DNA of 64,000 bases from Gnetum montanum (lineage: Eukaryota > Streptophyta > Gnetopsida > Gnetales > Gnetaceae): the NCBI GenBank assembly GCA_015680685.1, contig MNCI01009519.1, positions 399,451 through 463,450 of the forward strand. The letters run 5' to 3'. The notes beneath the pieces were generated by a model. It saw nothing but the letters and a program-made list of their open reading frames with translations, made no database searches and was not told the DNA's origin. Position numbers and translations under genes: made by a program. Positions 10,671 through 22,959 of the stretch are shown one piece after another; within the stretch, counting starts at the first letter, position 1; every line of letters starts with the position of its first letter.

Positions 10671-12218
10671 TGAAACACCACAAAGATTTGCATGTTATAG
10701 CCAATCTTCGTCATGTAGCTTTTACCCCATGAAACTCAAGGAAAAATTTCATTGTAAATGTGAAGAATGTAACCCACAATGGAAAATTTCATATACTTTA
10801 GACTTTTGGGGTTAAAAAATGCCTCATAAGTGGTAAAAGCCTTATTTCCCAAGTGAAAAGGTCACATAGTGTCTATATTTGGGCTTGGGGGTGGGGGGTG
10901 GTGGGGCGGGGGTGGGGTGGAGATCAAAAATGCCTCTTGCAATATCAAAAAAGGAAATTTGATGGGTTTTATGGGGGGTACATATTTTTCTACATTGGAA
11001 GCACATGCAAGGGGTAAATCTCACCTATCCACAGCATGGAAGGATGGGGGTTTTGGAAACTTTTCCCCTCCAGCGTGGAGACCACATGCATAGCTTAGAA
11101 AAATTTCCCCCTTAGTGTGGAAGTTTCCCTTGATCATAGAGTCTTCACCCCAAGTGTTGAAAATTACATCCCCTAGGCTGGAAGCAACAAAAGCCAAAAT
11201 TCATTACTTCATGCACTTTAACATTGACCAACCACTTCAACAAGCATGGTGGAGAGCTTAGCATGGAAGATTCATCTACAACATGGAGGGTGTGCCTCTA
11301 TTACTATTTATAGTAAATGGAAGGACCATGGGGGGAAGTAGTTATCATGTATAGTAACCCCCTAAATTTGGGAATCCATTTCACCTGAATCTAGTAGCCA
11401 ATTTATAGTCATTTTGCAGCCAAATCATAGCCACTTTGTAGCCCCATTCATGGCCCAAAGAACCTATAAAATCCAACCTCAAACACCATTTACAAGTTCT
11501 AGAATTGTTCAACAAGGTTAAGCAAATTTTCTCATGGTTGGACTTTTTAGCACTTGAATACGTTGAGCATACAAGAAATTTTCCAAGCACTAATTCAACA
11601 CATGAAACATTTTCAAGCACTCAAGGGTTCTTGCAATCTCCCATGTTTGCATGTTCTTGAACCCCATAGTGGAAGCATAATCACCTTGAGATTTATGGAT
11701 TTTTGGTGTCAACACTGCACTCCTAGGATTTTCAAACCCTAGTGTGAAGCAATTTGGCATCCAATTGTTTTACTTTTCTCAGCCCTAGAAATGACCCAAC
11801 TTGTAAATATATGGTTGTAGTAGTTGAGGAAGGCTTGATAGTAGCAGGAGTGGCTTAGTAGCTGGATCATGGAGTAGATCACATTGGATTTAACGGGCTT
11901 TGATCTCTTGCAGAAATGAACCTCCTTTTTGCTCATCCAGGCACCATTTGTACACATTTATCTAACTTACTCTTTATTTTTTCTCAATAAAGTTTTAAGT
12001 TTTGAGCTTTATGTTCAAAATAAATTTATTTTCTGTACATTTTTTGGATCTATTTGTATTTCCATGTTTTGCATTTCATAAGTCCCTAGTTGATCTATTG
12101 GACTGACCAGGATGCCCTAAATCCCATTTTTGCTATGGAGGTCATAGGGATTCATGGGTTGGGAAATTGCTGCACTAAGGATCCTTAGTTTTTCTAGTGA
12201 CCAAGGTTTTTAGTCACA
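10671..12218 (+). mobile_element. 5' LTR of A
   Basis: Starts TGAAACACCACAAAG and ends near AGTCACA; it pairs with 39575-41107 over its whole length. It contains a G-rich tract (10886-10922), a series of '...GTGGAAG' and 'TTTCCCC' words at 10990-11330, a TATA-like TATAAAA at 11465-11471, and a conserved 3' part with 'AAGTCCCTAGTTGATC' near 12090 that is also found in D, E and S. About 1,548 bp. Confidence 0.85.
10886..10922 (+). repeat. G-rich tract with quadruplex potential in the A 5' LTR
   Basis: Runs of 4 to 6 G separated by one to three bases (GGGGGTGGGGGG, GGGGCGGGGG, GGGG). The 3' LTR copy lacks it: 39780-39800 reads a simple 'GGCTTGGGTCATC'. It is therefore an expansion on one side or a loss on the other. 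Confidence 0.6.
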
Positions 12219-12229
12219 ATATTTTTTCT

Positions 12230-12247
12230 TGGTGCTAGAAGGAGGGC
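12230..12247 (+). other. Primer-binding site of A
   Basis: TGGTGCTAGAAGGAGGGC, a few bases after the LTR end. The same element is TGGCACTAGAAGGAGGGC in E (54549) and a decayed form in D (50274). It is clearly the family II primer site; I could not match it with certainty to a particular tRNA. Confidence 0.75.
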
Positions 12248-13450
12248 CTTCATCCAAATTCTATGCTAAAACTTTGTTAGCCATATTGCCAACGTTATTC
12301 CTTAGTAGTAAACATGCATTTTTGCAGCCTAAACTTGGAAATACAATGCTATGCTCACCTTCCCTATGGTAGAAACCTTAGAGTGGAAGTTGTAGGTGGT
12401 TTGAGTGCTGGAATTTCATAAAATCTACTATGAATTTTCAAAATCAGCATGGAAGCCTTAACAACCATGCAAATTTTCTTGCCATAAAACTAACATTGGT
12501 TTCCACACCAACCAAACCTACTTCCCCCTCTTTTGTGGTAAAAATTGAAAGCTTTCCAAAACTATTTTTTGAAAATTGCCAAGTTTTCATTTGACCTTCA
12601 AACTTTCCCTCCTTTCTCTACAAAGTTGGATTAGAAGGTGTGAGATTTCTATCATTTCACTCCCCTTCTTTCCCCCCTACCATACCCAGCATAGAAGCAG
12701 TTGGGAAGCTCAGTGTGGGAGAGGTTTAACACCAACTTTCCCCATAGCCAACATTGCAAATTGAAATCCTTTTTTCATATTTTTTGTAGCCAAAAATCCT
12801 ATAAGATTAACACTATTCCTTTCCATCCCCTGTAATTAAAATTGTATTGTGGAAGTTGCATGTGGTTGGGTGGTAGCTTTTCACAGCAGTTGCTATGAAT
12901 TCTTTCCTCCGAGGCAAGCGATAAAGCTTTTCTATCCTTTTTCTTTTTGTTGCCAATTTTATCTTAGTTTTTAAAGTGGGTGGTGCAACCTTTCTAGAAA
13001 TTACCAAACTTCTAGAAGTTAGCTTCTTCCCATTTTTTCAAGTTGAGGGAATTGGCATCCTACTAAAACCAAATTTTAGTAGTAAAGCTGAAACATTTCA
13101 CTTTGGTTTTTAGCCTTCCTTCTTATTAATGTTGAGTTAGAAGGTGTGAGATTTTGATTATCTCACCTTCCTATTCCCTTCCCACTCCCCCCCGCCCCCC
13201 ATCATACCCCTTGTAGAGGTAGTTTGGAGATCAACTTGGATGAGGCTTGAAACCAACATTTCCAACTTTTCATTCTTTGTAAGNNNGGGGGGGGGGGTGG
13301 TGTGGGGTGGGGAATCTCTCTTATCTTCCACTTACTAATTATAGTAAGAACCTCATTTTCATCATTTTTTTTTCTAAAATTTTTTGAATTCCATTCAGTA
13401 GAATTTACTTCTATTTTAGCATTTATAGCTTATTTTAAGCCATTCTCAGC
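12248..13450 (+). repeat. A leader containing a two-copy tandem duplication of about 0.5 kb
   Basis: Non-coding. Copy 1 (about 12360-12780) and copy 2 (about 12830-13290) share, in order, 'GTGGAAGTTG...GTGG', a 'CTATGAATT' block, 'TTAGAAGGTGTGAGATTT' (12631 and 13137), a C-rich stretch and a 'ACCAAC.TTTCC' end; spacing is about 470-505 bases. Copy 2 ends in a G-rich tract that includes three unknown bases at 13284-13286. The E leader (54567-54796) is only about 230 bases, so this is an expansion specific to A. Confidence 0.6.
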
Positions 13451-15660
13451 ACTATAACCATGTTTTTTTCCAATAGTTCACCAAATTGTCCTTCATCCTC
13501 ACTAGTGAAGATCATAGCCAACAAGCCTTGAGGGTCTATGACCCCAAAGACCCTATCATCATTGACTGTAGGTGATCTTTGAGGGTCAAAGGGGAGAGTC
13601 CTAATTTTGCAACCTTAAATGAAGATCATTATAACTTCATTTGTGGTAAAATACAAGTAGGCATGATAATGCCATGTATTAAAGCAAAGGCCAAGAGGGA
13701 GTTTGAACTCATACACAGGAGTGGAAAGGAGTACATCCCTTCCTCATATGACCAAATTTCCCTTAATGACATCTATGCTACCATCCTAGTCTAATTGATT
13801 GTCATGGAAGAGGGAGATGACAAGCATAGCTTTGAGGAACAATAGGAAGAGGAGGATGAATTTAAGGTAGAATCTAAGCCTAAAAACATCCTAGAAGGGT
13901 TGTTCTAACAAACATCCCCCAAGGTCAGAATACCTTCCTCTAATGCTTTTTTTTCTCCATGGGCATGGTGCCACCATCTTCCACTCCTTCCTACCTTACT
14001 ATGGTGTCCCACGTCAATTATAGCCACCCATCACACTTAGCCAATGCCACAAAGAACAATCTATAACACATCAATGCCATTTACAACATAGTCTCGATAT
14101 ATAAAAATATCAATGATGGCTTTTACCACCACAAATCCATTAACTACTTATGTGGGGTTCAGCATGGGATCCCAAGCAACATAGGGATCACACACCCCAT
14201 TTGTCCCATTTGTGCCTCAAGTATTGGCACAAACATGCTTTTCTTTGTTTGGCCCACAAGCCACAATCATAATGCAATCTCTTCCTTTTGTCATGCAACC
14301 CATAGTGAGGCCACAAGCCTTACAACAGATGAAACAACCTTATGTACAAACCCTACAACCTATGAGACCATTGCACGGCTTGGAACAAGCCTTTCAAATG
14401 ATCCAATACTTGGTAGAGAAGTTGGAAAGGCTTAAAAACTCCATCACATAGACTATCAAGCTTACGAATTTCTACCAAGATGACCTCATAAGTTCTATAG
14501 TCCTACCCTTGACACTTCCTCTTGGTGTCACTATTTCCCAGTTTAGCAAATATAATAGAGAAGGTGACCATAATGCTCACCTTATTACCTTTTGGTTTGA
14601 ATGTTTACTCTTGTAGGCATGCTCTCATACCATCATGAGGATTTTACCTATGTCTTTGATTGGGAAAGCACTTGATTGGTATTATGCATTACCTAGAGGG
14701 TCTATATGCTCTTTGGAGGACATAATAGCCTAGTTTGTCAACCACTTCAACTATAATTTGAGGCTTAACACAATGCTTGATCAAATCATGAAGGTTAAGT
14801 AAGAGTCCTTAGAACCCATGCTAAAATTCATTCATCATTGGAATGGACTATTGAATGAAATACTAGAGCTTATAGCTAAAGCCCACTTTTCAGCCATATT
14901 CAAGGGAGTACTTAACAACTTTATCAAGTCTAAACTCTACTACCTTCATCCATAGTCTCTTAGCCAAGCATTCTTGCAAACTAAAAATATAGAGGATGAT
15001 GTGGAGGTTAGTCATGATCTAACCTATATAGCATATAAAAACCAGCATACTTGGAGAGACCAAGAAAAGAGCAAACAAAACAACATGACCATAGTAATTG
15101 TAACAAAGGAAATAAAGAGCATGAAACAAGGGACGAAGGTCAATCCATCCAAAGCTCCCCACTAATGACCGTAATGATCAACCATCAACTTCTAGGGTTG
15201 TTGCATTGACAACAACCAAATATAACTTTGAAAGGAAGGATAGGTCTAAATACACTACATTTCCATTAAAATCATCCAAGTTGCTAGATCGACTATTAAA
15301 AAGTGAATGCATGCAACACAAAAAATGATCAAAGTTGCTTAAAAGAAACATGAGTAGTTATGTGAAATAGCCAAGGATCCCTCTTGGACAATGAAAGATG
15401 ATTTACAACTACCTAGGTACTTCAAGCTAGGCTAATTTTATCATTATCATCAATTGTATGGTATGACATAGACTTCTACCTTGCATTGAAGGATGACTTA
15501 GAAAAAATGATAGATAGGGGGGATTTGGTCCTAGATGCTTCCAACCTAGTTTAGCCACAAAACCAGTCGATGCAAGTCTACAAAGACCTGTTGAATGATA
15601 ATGATATCTCCTATGTTATTTCACCATTCAACATTGATGATGATTAGAGACATGCAAGAG
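13450..15660 (+). pseudogene. Gag of A (Tat/Ogre type)
   Basis: Gag with scattered stops. N-terminal domain at 13579-13794 ('LNEDHYNFICGKIQVG', 'KAKREFELIHRSGKEYIPS') aligns with E ('FELVHKGGQDFTP'). A Pro/Gln-rich linker follows (14212-14451). The core at 14470-15000 has 'FYQDD.ISSIV', 'FSKYN.EGD.NAHLITF', 'MSLIGKALDWYYALPRGSI', 'FVNHFNYNLRLN'. Further on, 'KYTTFPLKSSKLLD' and a CCHC-like region near 15450 ('DIDFYLALKDDLEKMIDRG') correspond to the zinc-binding segment of E at 56970-57050. Gag would assemble the particle around element RNA. Stops and frame changes make it non-functional. Confidence 0.8.
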
Positions 15661-16299
15661 AACTGTTTGTGATTCAAGTACTCAACAATGAAAGGACTTC
15701 TTCAGCTTCCCATAGCTTAAGATCACCCTTCATCATGAGAGTACCAACATAAGTACCTTTGAGGGAACCTTTTGTCATCAAGGGCTCCTATCCAAATACA
15801 ACCCAAAAAACCATAGCCCAAACAACTACGCAATGATCCATTGTGATGGCCAATGCTACTGCCTATTCCTCACAACTAATGGTAACAACCAAAAAAGTTC
15901 AACCAAACAAAGGAAGAAGCATAAGTGAAAGCTTGATAACAAGGAAGAAAAGTAGATGGAGGTATGAAAGGAAGTGAATCCATTGAAGCCCACTCCCATT
16001 TTGGCTATACCCATGACCTCCTCTATTCCAACCCCTTCAATCAACAATCCATAGGAGGACACCAAAACCCACAATCAAAATAACAAGGAAGATCCATAAT
16101 AGCCATAGCCTAAAGTCAAAGTTCACAGTTTGGGATGAATGGAGGAAGTAAAGCACAACCAGGGCAACAAGCCCATGGCCAATGATAAAAAATTCTTCAA
16201 TGCAATGGATCAAGTTAAGAACTCTCTCAAGCAATAAAAAAAAGAAATCACTTTAAGCTTGTATGACCTAATCATGACTTCCACCACACATTGTTAAGG
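15661..16299 (+). other. Gag-protease linker of A
   Basis: Low-complexity Pro/Ala/Lys-rich coding remnant comparable with E 57180-57700 ('FVLRVP', 'PFVIRA'); A still shows 'PFIMRVPT' near 15730 and 'PFVIKGS' near 15770. The rest is broken by stops and has no recognisable domain. Confidence 0.45.
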
Positions 16300-17102
16300 T
16301 GCTAGTCAAAATGTTGACCTTCATCCCTGTTAGTGAGGATATCCTCACTAATGAGGAATCCATCCATGCATTGATGATTCCTCCCTCACTAGGTGAGAGG
16401 AAGTCAATACCCTTAACATTTTTTGATAATGAAATTTAGGTTAATCCATAAAATGGTGAAGTAAGTACAACCCCTTTATTCATAACCACATGCATAAGAC
16501 AATTTAAAATACATTGGATGCATGTTAATGATGGAGATGCAACCAATGCCATCTAATGCACCATCATTTAATGCTTGGGCTTAATTGAGAAAATACAACC
16601 TACAACCATCATAGCTCTTAAGTCCTTCAATTGATTAAGAGTTGTCATTAAGGGTTCTACCTCCTTCAATTTTGTAGTTGGGGAGCAATTCCCCACAATC
16701 ACTAATTTCTTGGTGGTGGAGGAGACACTAGGATTCAGCCTAATCCTAGGAAGACCTTGGTTGGATCATTTACAAGCTATGTCCTCTCCCATCCATCAAG
16801 AAATTCACCTCCCTTATGAAGGAGGTGAAATCATCATTCATGATGATAATGTAATTCTCCTAGATTTTAATAACATAGACATAGAGCAAGGGTTTGAAGT
16901 AGAATTTCAAGAAGAAGCTCCTAGCCATGAAGAGCAAAAATCCAAGAAAGCCAACAATGACAATGATAAGCAACATGATACATTATGGGATCAACTCCCT
17001 TTTAACATTGTAAATGAAGGGGATGGAAAATATAAGCTTGTGAAAGGTAGGCCTTACTTACTCCATAATCCTGCAAATATTAGGAAGAATTTGCATAAGT
17101 GA
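16300..17102 (+). pseudogene. Aspartic protease of A
   Basis: Retropepsin that would mature the polyprotein. 'HVNDGDATNAI' near 16520-16550 is the active-site region (E has 'HVDDGASANVI'). The C-terminal half is open from 16710 to 17102: 'VVEETLGFSLILGRPWLDH', 'SSPIHQEIHLPYEGGEIII', then an acidic tail ending 'NIRKNLHK' at the stop. The E homologue is open over the same region. The coding part ends beside a GTGAAG at 17099 that may have been the donor of the intron leading to RT. Upstream stops at about 16440-16560 show decay. Confidence 0.8.
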
Positions 17103-17334
17103 AGTTTGCCTTAAAATTCCCATGCCCCTATGACCAGATGCACTGATAGCCATGTAGCCTTACTATGCTTGTGCAATTTATTATATCTTTTTATGCATTT
17201 GTTATTTTACTTCATAGCCTATGCATATAGCCTAAGTTCATTTGCATTTTTACCTATTTTCTACAACCTTTCTTTATTTTTGCTTATGTTATAAACATCA
17301 AAAAATCCTTATAAATATACCTTTTTTTCACAAC

Positions 17335-17500
17335 CCCATCTGCTAAGATGTTAAACTGGCATTACCATCCACTAAGATGTTAAACTGGAATTATGGTTTG
17401 CTAAGATCTTAAATTGGCATGATGGCGTACCATGGCCTTAAACTAGAAAAACTATATAACCTGTGCCTATGATGATCTAAAACTAACAAAAGTTTCTTTT
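17335..17500 (+). repeat. Tandem repeats of about 30 bp at the protease-side edge of the A intron
   Basis: Four to five imperfect copies of TGCTAAGATGTTAAACTGGC plus about 10 bases (17340, 17370, 17400, 17430, 17470). The same motif (TGCTAAGGCCTTAAACTGGC type) occurs before RT (26395-26540), after integrase (39360-39450), and after the protease of E (58840-58960). Confidence 0.75.
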
Positions 17501-17811
17501 ATTATTATATCTCTATTTGCTTAGCCTATTATCATATCGATTAGCTATTTAATGTTATAGCCAAAATGTTAACATAGCCATTTTTAACATTTACAACATT
17601 TACAATGTTTACTACTACTATAGATGCATATAGCTAAAAATAAAATCAAAATTTAAATTTAGAGTTAAAATGTGCATAACATACATAGCCATGACCACAC
17701 TATGTGGTGAGAATGTCAAAGAATAAAAACCATCTATAAAATAGTCATGGCTAATCATAGCCATCAACATGAAAACAAAAACAAATAGCCAACAAGCTAA
17801 ACTTAAGGAGG

Positions 17812-20800
17812 CTACTGAGTGGCATCTAGAGGAGGAAGTGGTGGGCCATTCCCACCCTCACCACTGAGGCCACCAATGTCTCCTGAGGCCTAGAATGCAA
17901 TAACATATATCCAATTAGTAACCCATAGCCAAAATCATGACTTAAAACAAAAACAAAAACATAAAATATATCAAACCTGTGGAGATTTTGGCTCCATCAC
18001 TTCTGGGGGTAGATGGGTAAGGCCTTCCTCCAAATGATGGAGGATTTAGTCCTTTGTCATGTTGACCTAGTGAACATCCCTAAGATCAATGCTAGAGAGA
18101 ATGCTTGTCCTATCTATAGGAGTCAAAGTAGGAGGCTCATGGGTAACAATAGCTATAGAAGTCTCACCTACAATAGTGGTAATATGAAGAGTTGAGGATT
18201 GTTCCACCTTGAGAGTACTTTTAAAAATTTGATAAGCACTCTCCACTTGGATCCCCTGGATGAACAACTCTCTCTTATGCCATTTAATCGACTCCTTCTT
18301 GAGCCACTTTAGGTAGGCCCCACCATCTACCTTGTACTACCTCTTATGGGCCTTTTATGTCGTATGCCACTCCAAGAACCAAGCATAGTGACACTTCCAA
18401 TCCTCAACCTTTTGGGAGATAAGGTCCATTTGCATACATTGTTCGACCATCTCTTGTAGGACTGCTACTTTTTCCTGAATGACATGCTAGTAGTGGGTCC
18501 ACATGATCTTCTTAGTCTATAATTTCCCTAAGTTAGCCACTTGGGCTTCTACAAAGACCTTATGATCTTGGAGATCTCTAATCATATTCTCCTACCTTTG
18601 AGTATTTTTCCTTAAGGTCACAACTTCCTCCCATAGGAGTTTGTTGGACCTCTTTAGCTCCCATGAAGTTTTTGCACACGAAATTACTAAATCAATAATA
18701 GTCTCATACAACTTCATGGGAGATACATCAAAGGGAAGCTTGGGCAAGGATTCTATCTCCATGTCTTTGTTGGGGTCCCACTTCATAGAAGCCACTACAC
18801 AAGTAGAAAATACAACCATAAACATAATGCACAAACTAAGATATCCATAATGCAAGCATAGCATACTACTGAAGCACCTAAAACAAAATTCTTACCTATC
18901 TCGGGTGTAACTTGATGCAACTAATCAATAATGTCCTTAGTCATCCCACTCATGAACTCCACTTTGTTTGGGGTCTTCACCCATGATTTCACATGAAACA
19001 TAGGGATAAGAGCTTGCACTGGTAGCTCATTAACTACTATAAGCATAACAATCATCAAAAGGTTAGGATGATAACCAAATATAAACAATGAGATATAATG
19101 AAAATGTTAAGGCATGGGTATACTTGGTATTTCTTCCTCCTCTAGGATGATGATGGGAGAGGTACCTAGTATCGCCTCACCAAACAAGATGTTTAGATCA
19201 TGTATACTTGCATTGATGAATCCTTGAATCATAGGTTGCTTTAGGAGTGCCTCTTCTACATGCCTTTGTTTTTTCTCTATAGTAGCTTGGGTTGCTATAG
19301 CTTGATGTTTGTCTACAATCATAGTAGATAGAGAACCAATTAACACATGAAACCATAAAGTAGCCATAAACTTTAAAACATGAAATAGCCAAATTTAAGC
19401 AAAGCATACTTGTAATTGTCTACTATGATCATCTAAACTTAAACTTAAAGCTTCTTTGGTGTAGGCTAGTCTAATGTTGGAGGTACCTCTTCCATAGGCC
19501 TCTTGAGTTTCGCCCTAGCTACCCCTTTGGCCTCTATATGCTATCGTCTAGCATCCTGGATACTAGAGGGAAATGAGAGAGGCTCATCATCACTAGTACT
19601 ATTAGGAGACTCATACTACCTAACATCAAGATTCTTAGTCGTGATGGATAATGTATCATCCATTCCCTTTGGTGGATTCTGGGCCTACATTCTTGGATAA
19701 ATGTGCTTTATCCAAGGCCTAGAAAGTTGGGTTGGATCTTGGGAAACTCATTACCCATTCTTGTACCTCATTAGAAACTTCATAAACCTCTTTAGATAGC
19801 CTACAAAAAATGAAAAGTGCATATATATTATTGTAGAGGTATTAGCATGAAGCCTAAGGATCTCCTCCTGAAGTTGAGTAGCCAAATCAACTACCCAATC
19901 AAATCTAATGCCCTTCATTAGGACCTTCTTAAAGATCCACCCTTATGCTAGGCTGATTACATTCTTTTGTGATAGTAGTTTGGGAAATGAATGAGACCTA
20001 AATAAAGGATATGATTCATTTACATTAGGATTTGTAAAGCTATCTATCAAAATTCCAGAGTGGCTTGTGTTGGCACCAAGCCACTCTAGAATTTTGTTGC
20101 AATGGCTCGATTCCCTTACTATCTTGGTGGAAACATTTGCCCTATTAGTAGGGACACAAAATAAGTCATGAAAGAGGCTAGCATCTACATCCATATTCAC
20201 CTTCAAACCTTATATGATGATGTTAAAATGACCAACCTTCTCATCAAAGGAGTTGATGACATGCAACATCTCCATAGCAAGAATGGAAGGTATGGGTGCC
20301 ATGAATACATTAAGTAAACTTGCATGTTGGATGTTTGCTTGAATGTACCTAGGAGCCTATCCCTTTATCCACTCCTATGTTGATGTTACTTCACCAAAAT
20401 TTAGGATGAGGGTATCCTCATGACGTGAACCTAAAAGTGGTATAGTGACATGAGCCAAGGTGGGAGGTCTTGCAAAGCAATAACCAAAGTTTAGCATCAG
20501 CATGAGCAATCTCAATGACTAAGCAAAGTGATAGAACACTTAAAGTTATAGCCATAAAATACTAGAAGCTATAGCCTTTACATTTACATTTCCTTTCCTT
20601 CTTCAATGTGGTTTTAGTAGAGGTCTTAGCTACAAGGGTCTGATCCATTGCATTGGCATCTACCCACTAGTTGTGCATTGTCCCAACATCCTTACACTTC
20701 TTGTATACATGGTTAAATTTGGTGGTGTATTCATCAAAGTCCCCTCTTAATTGTTGATATATAGTAGTTCTAATTTAAGGACTCTTTGTGAATTTGTACA

Positions 20801-22959
20801 AAGTAGTTTGAGCCACTACCAAGATTTGATCATTTAATGATTAAACCTTGATCATTGATCTTGTACTGGCAAGAAGTTTTAAAACTACTGAAGTTAGAGA
20901 AGGTTGTCAAGCCAAAAGCATAAAAACATTACAGTAACCATGTTTACCCTTGTATACAATACATGATGCTAGACAGGTTCTGGAATAATGTGTGGGATTT
21001 ATGTGCTACAATTAGAGTATTGTCAATATTATACTGACTATACTCTAGCATTGTCCATATCTCTACAAGATAATGTGGGCTTATGGCATCTATTGGTCCC
21101 CCTATGGTCTTAGGAAGCAACTTCTCAGTAATGTATCTAGCAATCAGGCTGGATGCCTAAGTCAACATGGTCTCCACAACAACCCTAGCTACATTTGTAG
21201 GCAAGTGTAACCATTGCATCACATTGAAGTTCCTAAGGAGGTAGGTAAGGAAGTCCCTCACTCTAGGCTAGAATCACAATGAGAGCTTCCCAAAAGACAT
21301 GTCATGTGATGGGGTGCTAGTCTTGGGATGATCAATGTAGTACAAGATACCAACTAGCTCCACTATGATGAGGATAGGCCTCAAAAAGATCTTGCATGAA
21401 GCAAAAATAAAAATAAAAATAATATAAATTATGCAAAGCATGGATAAATTTGGAAAATGCATCTAAGCTATGTATAAATTTAGAAAAAGCATCATAATAG
21501 AAAAAAACATAAATCCATAGTAAAAGCTTGCTAAAAATAGAAAAAGATTTTACTCTTATTAAAAAAAATTAAGCATTAGTTTTAGATGTTGAAAAAATAA
21601 AAACATAAGTTATACATATCAACTACTTCCATTTTCAAATGGATAGTGTGCTATGACCATATTTTTTCCTTGATTCACATAGCCATAGCCAAAAAATTCA
21701 TCAAAAATTTGTTTGTGCTATGATTTTAGTGATTGTATCATAAAAAGAATCCTAAAATTATGAACCTTATAGCTATGATCATTAGAATTGAAAAATTATA
21801 TCCATATATACATAAAACATGAAGCAATTTAGCCAAAACCATAGTAGTCAACATTTACCCCTTTTTGTGTAAGGATGGTAAAAAATTCACTAAAAAGTTT
21901 TTTAAGCTCCAAATGGTCTGGTTCCATCATTGTTTGAAATCTTAAATTGAGCCCTATGAATCCATGCTTAGAAAAAGTTTAAAACCTTAACCATTTATGT
22001 AGAAAAAATTTGTCAATTCAAAAAACAATTCAAAAACAACACAAACATCCTTACTACACATGCTTAATGAAAAATTCATAGAGAATTTGTTTTAAGTCCA
22101 ATCTAAGTGATTCTACCTTTGTTGGAAAGCTGAAGTTAAAGCCTACTAAACCATAACTTAAAAATAGCAAAAATATTTGCTGTTTCTTTAGAAGAAGTTC
22201 ACAAATTATATGAAATTACAAAAGTGGCAAAAATAACCTAACCACGCAATGTTAGAAAAATAGCCATAACTTCATCATTACTAATTTGAATTAAATGAGA
22301 AAATATCTGTTAGAAAGCCTAAACGAAGGGCTATAAATTGATAACCTTCAATTGCATAAATTTGTAGCTATTATTCCAAGAAAAAATACATAACATTTCT
22401 TACTTTTTCATGCCAAAACATCAAAAACCTCAAACCCTAGATTTCATATAGCCATGGAAATGGTCGAAATAACCAAAAACATCGAAACCCATTAAAACCT
22501 ACATCAAAGTAATGGGGTATTTTTTTGTTGAAATTTAATTTTAACATATCCTAAGGCCTAAATCTTAAAAAAAAAATAGCCACACCCAAAAATTTTGGGA
22601 AAAAGCATGAAACAATAATCCCTATTTTCAAAATCAAATCTACAAAAGCTAAGGCAATGAAATGACCATGGATCCATGTGGAAACAGCCAAAATAGGAGG
22701 TGGGATTTCATTAGAATTCTATTTTAATCCTTCCACTAGAGTATATTTGGAAAAAATGGCCTTAACACATAGGGAGAAAAAAACTAGAAAAACCATAAGA
22801 AACAAAGGCAAAAATAAGTAGAACTGCCTATCTTGGAGTAGCAATAGAAGAATCCTGAATGGATATGGACCTAAGTACTTCTTCTAGCTCTTGAGCATGT
22901 TCATCCACCTTCTGGCTCATAAGGTCTTGGCTCTTTCCCTCTTGTTGCTTTGGTGCCAT
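17812..22959 (-). pseudogene. Antisense multi-exon gene of A, inside the protease-RT interval
   Basis: Decayed homologue of the E antisense gene. Exon 1 is 22959-22832 ('MAPKQQEGKSQDLMSQKVDE'), ending in the same phase as in E but with the donor GT changed to AT. Exon 2 is about 21390-20948 ('RPILIIVELVGILYYID', 'DFLTYLLRNFNVMQWLHL', 'LFQNLSSIMYCIQG') with an intact donor GG/GTAAAC. Exon 3 is about 20880-20590 ('FDEYTTKFNHVYKKC'). Exon 4 includes 20206-19943 ('MKVNMDVDASLFHDLFCVP'). The coiled-coil part lies at 18864-18070 ('MKWDPNKD', 'LLWEEVVTLRKN', 'LISQKVEDWKCHYAW'), with a donor GTTTGA near 17980 as in E, and a Gly-rich end with the stop at 17812. No family recognised. Stops occur in most exons. 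Confidence 0.7.
21650..22450. repeat. Imperfect tandem repeats of about 190 bp within intron 1 of the A antisense gene
   Basis: Four weakly conserved units (near 21690, 21880, 22070, 22260) share, in order, an 'AAAAATTCA' block, 'TTTG..TTAAG', 'TTTG...GAAA.C...A.TTAAAGCC' and a 'CTA..AA.CCATA' block. The units are strongly diverged and boundaries are approximate. Bases 22450-22830 hold AT-rich sequence in which I see nothing else. Confidence 0.4.

Noticed and set aside
10842-11093. Gly-rich open frames across the G-rich tract
   Set aside because: Produced by G/C runs within an LTR; absent from the paired 3' LTR.
16037-16234. Open frame on the minus strand with hydrophobic residues inside the A gag-protease linker
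   Set aside because: It is opposite the decayed polyprotein, has no homologue in E at the same place, and arises from low-complexity CAA/ACC-rich coding on the other strand.
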